The notes under the pieces are model-generated. The model ran no database searches. It saw nothing but the letters and a program-made list of their open reading frames with translations, and had not been told where the DNA came from. A stretch of DNA of 64,000 nucleotides from assembly GCF_033118175.1 (NCBI RefSeq), contig NC_083681.1, positions 15,146,001 to 15,210,000 on the forward strand, given 5' to 3'. The position numbers and the translations under genes are program-made. This document shows, in pieces, positions 56,691 to 64,000 of the stretch (its first letter is position 1; each line of letters opens with the position of its first letter). The stretch is from Dama dama. Taxonomy: Eukaryota > Chordata > Mammalia > Artiodactyla > Cervidae.

Positions 56691-57000
56691 TTCCCAAGAA
56701 AAGAATAAACTTCTTTTTAACTATGAGGTACCTACAGGACATCCAAGTGCTGATGCTAAGTAGACATTTGGAAACCCAACAAAATAGAACAGATAGGGAT
56801 CAGAAATCAAGTGAAAATTGAAATCACAAAATTATTAAAAAAAAAAAAAAGATTATTAGTTTATACTTCTATAGTTCCTTTCAGATCCTGCACTTTACAG
56901 CAACTATGTAACTCCTGCCTTGATAACTTTAACTTGAATTGTTGGTTGGTCATTTAATAGTTCAGTATTCAGTCATCTCGATGTGTTCTACTGAGTTATC
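56691..57000. other. Unassigned spacer
   Basis: A-run at 56836-56850; nothing else recognised. Confidence 0.5.
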
Positions 57001-58192
57001 AGTTCACTTCAGCCGCTCAGTCATGTCTGACTTTTTGCGACCCCATGGACTGCAGCACACCAGACCTCCATGTCCATCGCCAACTCCAGAATCTTGCTCA
57101 AACTTGTGTCCATCGAGTCAGTGATGCCATCCAACCATCTCATCCTCTGTTGTCCCCTTCCCCTCCCGCCTTCAATCTTTCCCAGCATCAGGGTCTTTTC
57201 CAGTGAGTCAATTCTTCTCATCAGGTGGCCAAAGTATTGGTGTTTCAGCTTCAGCATCAGTCCTTCCAATGAATATTCAGGACTGATTTCCTTTAGGATT
57301 GACCAGTTTGATCTCCTTGCAGTCCAAGGGACTCTCAAGATTCTTCTCCAACACCACAAAAGCATCAATTCTTTGGCACTCAGCTTTCTTCCTAGTCCAA
57401 CTCTCACATCCATACATGTCTACTGCAAAAAAAAAAAAAAAAAGCTTTGACTAGATGGACCTTTGTTGGCAAAGTAATGTCTCTGCTTTTTAATATGCTG
57501 TCTAGGTTGGTCATAGCTTTTCTTCCAAGGAGCAAGAGTCTTTTAATTTTGTGGCTGCAGTCACTATTTGCAGTGATTTTGGAGCCCCCAAAATAAAAAG
57601 TCTGTCACTGTTTCCATTGTTTCCCCATCTATTTACCATGAAGTGATGTGACCGGATGCCATGGTCTTGGTTTTCTGAATGTTGAGCTTTAAGCCAGCTT
57701 TTTCACTCTCCTCTTTCACTTTCATCAAGAGGCTCAATTCCTCTTCACTTTCTGCCATAAGGGTGGTGTCATCTGCATATCTGAGATTATTGATATTTCT
57801 CCCAGCAGTCTTGATTCCTGCTTGTGCTTCATCCAGCCCAGCATTTCGCATGATGTACTCTACATGTAAGTTAAATAAGCAGGGTGACAAAATACAGCCT
57901 TGAGGTATTCCTTTCCTGATTTGGAACCACTCTGTTGTTCTATGTGCAGTTCTAACTGTTGCTTCTTGACCTGCACACAGATTTCTCAGGAGGCAGGTGA
58001 GGTGGTCTGGTATTCCCATCTCATGAAGAATTTTCCACAGTTTATTGTGGCCCACACAGTCAAAGGCTTTGGCGTAATGAATAAAGCAGCAGTAGATATT
58101 TTCTGGAACTCTCTTGCTTTTTCAATGATCCAACAGATGTTGGCAATTTGATCTCTGGTTCCTCTGCCTTTTCTAAATCCAGCTTGAACATC
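57001..58192 (-). mobile_element. BovB LINE, 1.2 kb, 5'-truncated
   Basis: Reverse BovB from agttcacttcagccgctcag to 'aatccagcttgaacat'. Open pieces on the minus strand: 57413-57021 (130 codons, C-terminus) and 58055-57633 (140 codons: NLCAGQEA, GIPQGCILSPCLFN, RYADDTTLMAES). A poly-A stretch of about 17 A at 57427-57443 replaces part of the family's 'ggaaaaaccatag' and disrupts the frame. Confidence 0.93.
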
Positions 58193-58390
58193 ATATGCTT
58201 CCTCATTTACTTTACAAAAGTTGGCTCATATATAAAGTTTCTCCAATGTAATAAAATCCTCTCTACTCAGCTGGTGTAGATCTAACTCATTCTTACCAAT
58301 GGTTGCATAATATTTCATGGTATGCTATTCATTAGAGTATATGACTACGCTGTGAAAAGGAAGAGATCTAAAAATGCCAATGACCAAAAC
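58193..58390 (-). mobile_element. Possible old L1 3' UTR (reverse)
   Basis: 'ggttgcataatatttcatgg' resembles the reverse L1 block around ATTCCATTG. Weak. Confidence 0.4.
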
Positions 58391-58855
58391 AACCCAAAGT
58401 TTTCCTTTCATCTCATAGTTCCAGCCAGTTTTTCCCCCTCCACACACTGGCTACTTTGTTTCATGTAGCTGTTTGGGGTCCAGCCTAATGGCAGTTCTCC
58501 TGTCCTGGACACCTAGCTTCCAGGGCTGCGCTAGTCATTTCCAGTCCCACCCTGGGTGGAGAAACAAGCCTGAAGGATGCGTATGGATCTGGCAATTGAA
58601 TACGTCACTTCTAGTCACAACCCATTGACAAGAACTAATTTACAAGGCCACGCCTAGCTGTGGGGGGTGCCTTGGAAGACTCTGGCCAGGCAGCCACATA
58701 CATCCCAGGTTTGCCCTGACTTCTTTAGAAGGAGAGAATAAATGGTGGTGGTCTACTGGCACTTTCACCACAATATGGACTTACCAAAATATCTTTAACC
58801 TTTCCTGTAATAATTTGCCTTTTTTTTAATGTACCCTTATCTTACTAGTGTTTTT
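58391..58855. other. Unassigned, possible old repeat
   Basis: Less AT-rich than its surroundings; 'aaggccacgcctagctgtgg' has the style of an old interspersed repeat I cannot name. No exon. Confidence 0.35.
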
Positions 58856-58859
58856 GTTT

Positions 58860-59235
58860 ACAAAAATTCCATGAAATGGAAGTATGATTTAATAAATGTG
58901 GTCACATTGCTCTCCCAAGTGTGCCGTAATACTCTGCAATTCCACTAGTAATACATGTGGCAGAGTGCTCTCTTCCCACCATATTTGCTCCAACTCAAGA
59001 TATAATCATTCTGCATTCTTCTGCCATGCTATTGAGTAGCAATAAATAATGTAATAGCTCTTTGTTAACTTTAATTGGCATTATCTTGACCACTTAAAAC
59101 TTTAGCTTCTATTATATATTTGCTGACCATTTGGATTGCTTTTCTCTGAATTGGTTTTTTATAGCCTTTGTCTATTTTTCCACTGAGTTATTTATCTTTC
59201 TTTTGTCAAATTTTATCTTGCTGACTTCATATTTT
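58860..59235 (-). mobile_element. Old L1 3' end (reverse)
   Basis: 'ggtcacattgctctcccaag', 'ctgcaattccactagtaata', 'gccatgctattgagtagcaa', 'ttgctgaccatttggattgc' and 'gcctttgtctatttttccac' match successive blocks of a reverse old L1 3' end. Confidence 0.65.
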
Positions 59236-60784
59236 TAAAAATACAAAGAGATCTGATAGTCATGAAAATATGTATTTGTAGATTGATTTCTTCCCCCAAT
59301 CCTCTCTGTACTTCATAAAAATCATAGACATTAATATATTCCAAAGGGTAATGTTTCAAATGCATTAGAATGTTTTCATGATCCCTTATAAATCTGAATA
59401 TACAATCCTGAGCTTAACCTGTTCTTTAATGAATAATCGATACTGCAGGCTGATATTTTATTTAACAGTTTTAAAATACCACCACAAAAGGTAGGCATCA
59501 AGAAGTCTTCTTTTGTCAAGAACACACAATCCCAGGCCTGCTAAACTACTCTGCCAATTGTAGAAAAGCTAATTCATTGAAGAGGAAAGTGATCATCTAG
59601 TAAATAGAACACCAGGCCCCTGGTTCAAGTACACTGTGATTTGAGATTGATATGCAAGGCATTTGATGGGTTTAATTTGATCCCCAGTGATATGTAATCA
59701 ACATTACAAAACTTCTCACACATCACCAGGATGAATTTGGATAATCTTCCATTCTGCATTCAGAAAAACCCCTAAGTAGAGTATATCTGTAAGACTGAAT
59801 AATTATGTCCAGCCTCTTTCAGAAAGCTCAAGGAAGTTTGCAAGCAATAATTAAGTCCTGGAACATTTTTAAGGCATGGAATGAATATTTTCTCTTTATA
59901 CACAAACTGCAGGATGAAAACAGTCAAATGATTAAATGAAAGAGCTAGTCGAAGACAGATCCCCAAAGGGTGATGTCAGAATAATACTCTAGCCACTAGA
60001 CCCCGCTTCTCTCCTTGTTATTTACAAGGCAGGTCTCTTCAGGTCCTGGTTTAGCAAATGCAAGCAGCATGAAGGAGCCTACTCTGGAGCCAGTCAGCAG
60101 ATAAACAGGATAATTTCACTTTGCTGAGAGGCCAGACTTTACTGTTCATATGCCTAAGTTGTATCACACAAAGGAAGATTAAAAAATTAAAAAATTTTGG
60201 AGAACCTACAATACTTTCTTTTGAACATCTGACAAAATGTGTCTAATTTTAAATAATATTAATTGGGTTTAGAATAATTTGACTGAAGTATGAAAATCCC
60301 TTTACTTTCATTTTCTTTTTCAAGGTACTTAAAAAGGGCTATCCTACCTAGGCAGGCAAAATTCAAATAAATTCTATTTTAAAATACATGTGGCTAATAG
60401 AAGAATAATTTTCTTTAGTTTTGATACATTTAATAATTGTAATAAAATTATCTTCTGTATATTTAATACATTATTCAGTATGGTAAAAATAAATATCAAT
60501 TGTGTATATGACTATGTTTGATTTGCAAATTTTATGTAATATATGCACCTTGAATTAATGTTTATTTACATTTGTCTCTTTAGAATTTTCCTTTTTCTTT
60601 AGTATACACTTTAGGGACATATGCATGAAATCATTTTATTAAATCTGTTAAAGGTTTTCAAAATGATGTTCACTGGGTAGTTTATTTTTAGAAGCACATT
60701 GCATTCTTCATATAACAATAATATTTAACATACTGATAACCATTTTCACAACTAAAACTTAGATTGGATTGCATGACTTGCAAA
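59236..60784. other. Unassigned spacer
   Basis: 1.5 kb, AT-rich, no gene or young repeat. Confidence 0.55.
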
Positions 60785-60985
60785 CCGTTTTCCATATATG
60801 CCATTTCACTTAATAATCACAACAATCTCATGAGTTGCATTTTAATATTATTCCCTTTCAATGAAGAAAGAGAAGTGACAATTCAGACAGGTTAAGAAAT
60901 CTCTTTCAAGGTCACACAGTTTAGTCACATAGCAGGGGCTGGAAAGCAGGTCTGCTGACTCCAAATCTGATTCCCTCCTAGCATC
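60785..60985 (-). mobile_element. MIR SINE
   Basis: Well-preserved reverse MIR: 'gccatttcacttaataatca', 'caacaatctcatgagttgca', 'acaggttaagaaatctcttt', 'caaggtcacacagtttagtc', 'gctggaaagcaggtctgctg'. Confidence 0.88.
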
Positions 60986-61139
60986 TTGTTAGTTGTTATG
61001 AACTTATCTCCAAATAGAATTTTTGTTAAGGCTAAAGGAATCTTTAACTTAATCATAAGACTGTGCTGACTGGTTTCACTTAAATTTATCTCCATGATCT
61101 TATAGATTCTCAGCACAGCCTGGCAACCCTCCTACATTT

Positions 61140-61607
61140 CATTTGTAAATTTGCTCTTCTACTCTCAGACAATTTCATATTTTCCCTTTGTCTTCTCTTC
61201 TCAAACTTTCACCCGTATGCCTTCCTTTTCCGCTTCAAACTTGACTCATATTTCCCTGAAAAAAATCCTATGAGGACCTCCCAACCTCCCACCAAATCTA
61301 CCACGCTACCACAGTTGTTCCCTCACTCTCGGTCTCTACTTCTGTTCCAGCAGAAGACAACCCTCCACTCCTATCAATAGAATAATCCCTCCAGTGGTCC
61401 TCTACACCTCATGTCCTTTCACTTTCTTATAATCTTCCATCTTCATTAACCCAATATCCCAATTTAAAAAATAGAAAACCAAGAAAACTTCCCATGACTC
61501 CACATTTTATTTGCCTATACATGCCTTCTCACCAACCCAAGTAAAACTTATGAAGTGTTGCCTATACCCACCATCTCCATATTATAATGATCCACTCATC
61601 TTTCATT
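61140..61607 (+). mobile_element. Ancient L2 LINE, first part
   Basis: Pyrimidine-rich C/T-biased sequence typical of the L2 coding strand ('tcatatttccctgaaaaaaa', 'ggacctcccaacctcccacc'). The assignment depends largely on the clearer second part at 63084. Confidence 0.5.
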
Positions 61608-62628
61608 CCTGAGAAATCTGTGTGCAGGTTAAGAAGCAACAGTTAGAACTGGACATGTAACAGACTGGTTCAAAACTGGGAAAGGAGTACGTCAAGGCTG
61701 TGTATTGTCATGCTGCTTATTTAACGTCTACGTAGAGTACATCATGTGAAATGCTTGGCTGGATGGATCACAAGCTGGAATCAAGATTGCCGGGGAAAAC
61801 ATCAACAACCTCAGATATGCAGATGATGCCACTTTAATGGCTGAAAGCAAAGAGGAACTAAAGAGCCTCTTGATGAGCATGAAAGAGGAGAATGAAAACA
61901 TTGGCCTAAAATTCATCAGAAAACTAATATCATAACATCCAGTCCCATCACTTCATGTTATATAGGAAAAAGTGGAAACAATGATTTTCTTGGGCCTCAA
62001 AATCACTGCAGGTGGTGACTGCAGTCATGAAATTAAAAAACAATTGGTCTTTGGAAGGAAAGCTATAACAAAACTAGACAGCATATTAAAAAGGCAGAGA
62101 CATCACTTTGCCAAAAAAGGTCCATATAGTCAAAGATATAGTTTTTCCAGTAGTCATGTATGGACGTGAGAGTTGGACTATAAAGAAAGCTGAGTGCCAA
62201 AGAATTGATGCTTTTGAACTGTGGTGTTGGAGAAGACTCTTGAGAGTCCCTTGAACTGCAAGAAGATTAAAAGAGTCAGTCCTAATATTCCATGAGTATT
62301 CATTCATTGGAACGACTGATGCTGAAGCTGAAACTCCAATACTTTGGCCAACTGATGCAAAGACCCTGGTGGAAAAGAACAAGGTCTTTTCCAATTGCAA
62401 GGTCTTTTCTTTTCATTTGAAAAGACCCCAATGTTGGGAAAGATTGAAGGCAGGAGGAGAAGGGGACGACAGAAGATGAGATGGTTGGATGGCATCACTG
62501 ACTCAATGGACATGAGTTTGAGCAAGCTCCAAGAGTTGGTATTGGAAAGGGAAGCCCGGTGTGCTGCAGTCCATAGGGTTGCAAAGAGTCGGACAGTCGG
62601 ACAAGACTGAGCAACTGAACTGAACTGA
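61608..62628 (+). mobile_element. BovB LINE (CTGAA tail), first of two in tandem
   Basis: From 'cctgagaaatctgtgtgcag' through the catalytic box (YADDATLMAESKEEL readable at 61819-61860) to ctgaactgaactga. Multiple indels, and a small fold-back insertion at about 62357-62427. Confidence 0.9.
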
Positions 62629-63083
62629 TAGTCAAAGCTATGGTTTTTCCAGTATTCATGTATAGGTGTGAGATTTGGACCATAAAGAAGGCTGCAGTCT
62701 AAAAAATGGATGCTTTCAATTGTGATGCTAGAGAATACTCTTTGGAGTCCCTTGGACTGCAAGGAGATCAAACCAGTCAATCCTAAAGGAAATTAACCCT
62801 GAATATTCATTGGAAGGACTGATGCTGAAGTTGAAACTGCAATACTTTGGCCACCTGATGCGAAGAACTTACTCATTGGAAAAGACCCCGATGATGGGGA
62901 AGGCTGAGGGCAGGAGGCGAAGGTGGCAACAGAGGATGAGTTGGTTGGATGGCATCACAGACTCAATGGACATGAGTTCGAGCAAACTCTGAGAGATAGT
63001 GAAAAACAGAGAAGCCTGGTGTGCTGCGTCCATGGGGTTGCAAACAGTCAGACAGAACTTAATGGCTGAACAATAGCAACAAC
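62629..63083 (+). mobile_element. BovB LINE 3' part (AAC-tail type), second in tandem
   Basis: Begins abruptly at tagtcaaagctatggttttt and ends ggctgaacaatagcaacaac. Same family, but the other tail class and more diverged than its neighbour. Confidence 0.9.
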
Positions 63084-63932
63084 TCCTCTCTCAGGCTCCC
63101 AGTCCTTCTACTTCACATAAAAATTACTTCTAAAGTCACAATCTCCTTATTACCAATCCAATGGTCACAACTCTGCCTTCATCTTCCTCAAACGTCCTTC
63201 ATGAAGTATCTTCTGTAGGTGTTAACTCCTCCATCTCCTTCCTACATTTCTGGCCACTCCTTTTCAGTTTCACTTGCTAGTTCCTCCTCACTGTCAATCT
63301 CTAATCTTTGGAATTTTCCACTTCTCTATTTCTTGTCCTAAGTAATCTCATCTTCCTCTCTACACTGACTTTGATTATTATATGGTGAAAATTCAAAATG
63401 TAACTCTGCCCTTACCCCTGATGTCTAAACTCATTCACAAACATGTTCACTTGACATCTATCAGCATTCCACAGCTTGAAAGTCTAAGACAAAATTCTCT
63501 GATTTTCTTCTGCAAACTCATCTTACTGTCATATTCTCCACCTCAATAATCCAGGTATTCACATCAAAAACCTAATAGGCATTCTGGAGTCTTCTTTTTT
63601 CCTCAGATCTCCAATCTAATCAATCAGCAAGTCCTGTAAACTCTGCCACTGAAACGTATCCCCAAACTTGATTTTCTCCATCTCCACAACTACTGTCATA
63701 GCAGAAATTCTCACTGTTCTTACCTGAATAATTAATTGTGGCACAGCTAGTCTTTCTGTCTTCATTGTTGTCCACTCATAACATATTTTCTTCAACTAGT
63801 CAAAGTGATACTTTAACAAGATAAATATGACCAAGTCACCTCAAACTGAAAACACTTATTTTTTCTCATTATACTAAAAATGAAATCCAAATCTCTTACC
63901 ATAAGTGATAAAAATCCTCTATAATATTCAAC
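63084..63932 (+). mobile_element. Ancient L2 LINE, second part (reverse-transcriptase to 3' region)
   Basis: Colinear with L2: 'accaatccaatggtcacaac', 'cttgctagttcctcctcact', 'cattctggagtcttcttttt', 'aatcaatcagcaagtcctgt', 'gaaatccaaatctcttacca'. Frames are destroyed. L2 died out long before ruminants arose; a fragment of this length is long for its age. Confidence 0.75.
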
Positions 63933-64000
63933 TGAGTTCAGTTCAGTCACTCAGTCATGTCCGACTCTTTGCAACCCCATGGACTGCAGCACGCCAGGCC
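63933..64000 (-). mobile_element. BovB LINE 3' end, cut by the window edge
   Basis: Reverse tail gagttcagttcagtcactca, then 'ctgcagcacgccaggcc' at the last base. The rest lies outside the window. Confidence 0.9.

Noticed and set aside
58391..58800. Less AT-rich patch as an exon or CpG island
   Set aside because: CpG remains rare and no open frame with splice sites is visible; it reads more like an old repeat.

Overview
This window looks like ruminant (bovid-type) intergenic DNA. The evidence is the repeat content. About twenty insertions of the BovB (RTE-type) LINE, roughly two dozen Bov-tA and Bov-A2 SINEs, one CHR-type SINE and young bovine-type L1 copies lie on a background of ancient mammalian repeats (MIR, L2, old L1). 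Bov-tA, Bov-A2 and CHR together point to a ruminant; the exact species cannot be read from this sequence. I found no protein-coding exon, tRNA, rRNA or other cellular gene. Every long open frame I could assign is a piece of a BovB or L1 protein, or the antisense strand of one.

Layout. 1-7.7 kb: AT-rich spacer with SINEs, an old L1 tail and BovB copies, including one with a 331-codon open frame. 7.7-14 kb: two nested repeat piles, an inverted BovB pair, then a worn retroviral dUTPase-like stretch. 14-30 kb: mostly unassigned sequence with scattered SINEs, MIR/L2 relics and short BovB tails. 30.5-38.3 kb: two insertions with a 5' part inverted relative to the 3' part, one near-full-length BovB and one L1. 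38.6-48.7 kb: SINEs, three older BovB fragments, MIRs and an old L1. 48.9-54.7 kb: a young L1 3' end followed by one ancient L1 cut into pieces by about nine later SINE and BovB insertions. 55-64 kb: spacer, a 1.2 kb BovB, an old L1 3' end, MIR, and a long ancient L2 interrupted by two BovB copies; a last BovB runs off the right edge.

The elements act as a genomic fossil record rather than as a pathway: BovB and L1 proteins mobilise by target-primed reverse transcription, and the SINEs depend on those enzymes. All autonomous copies here are truncated, inverted or frameshifted, so none appears able to move by itself. I did not find a new biological system. The most informative points are the two inversions, the two nested piles, the insertions that consist almost only of an element tail, and an antisense frame that stays open across BovB copies. 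Family names rest on reading against remembered consensus features; boundaries are approximate (about 5-30 bp) unless a target-site duplication is given.
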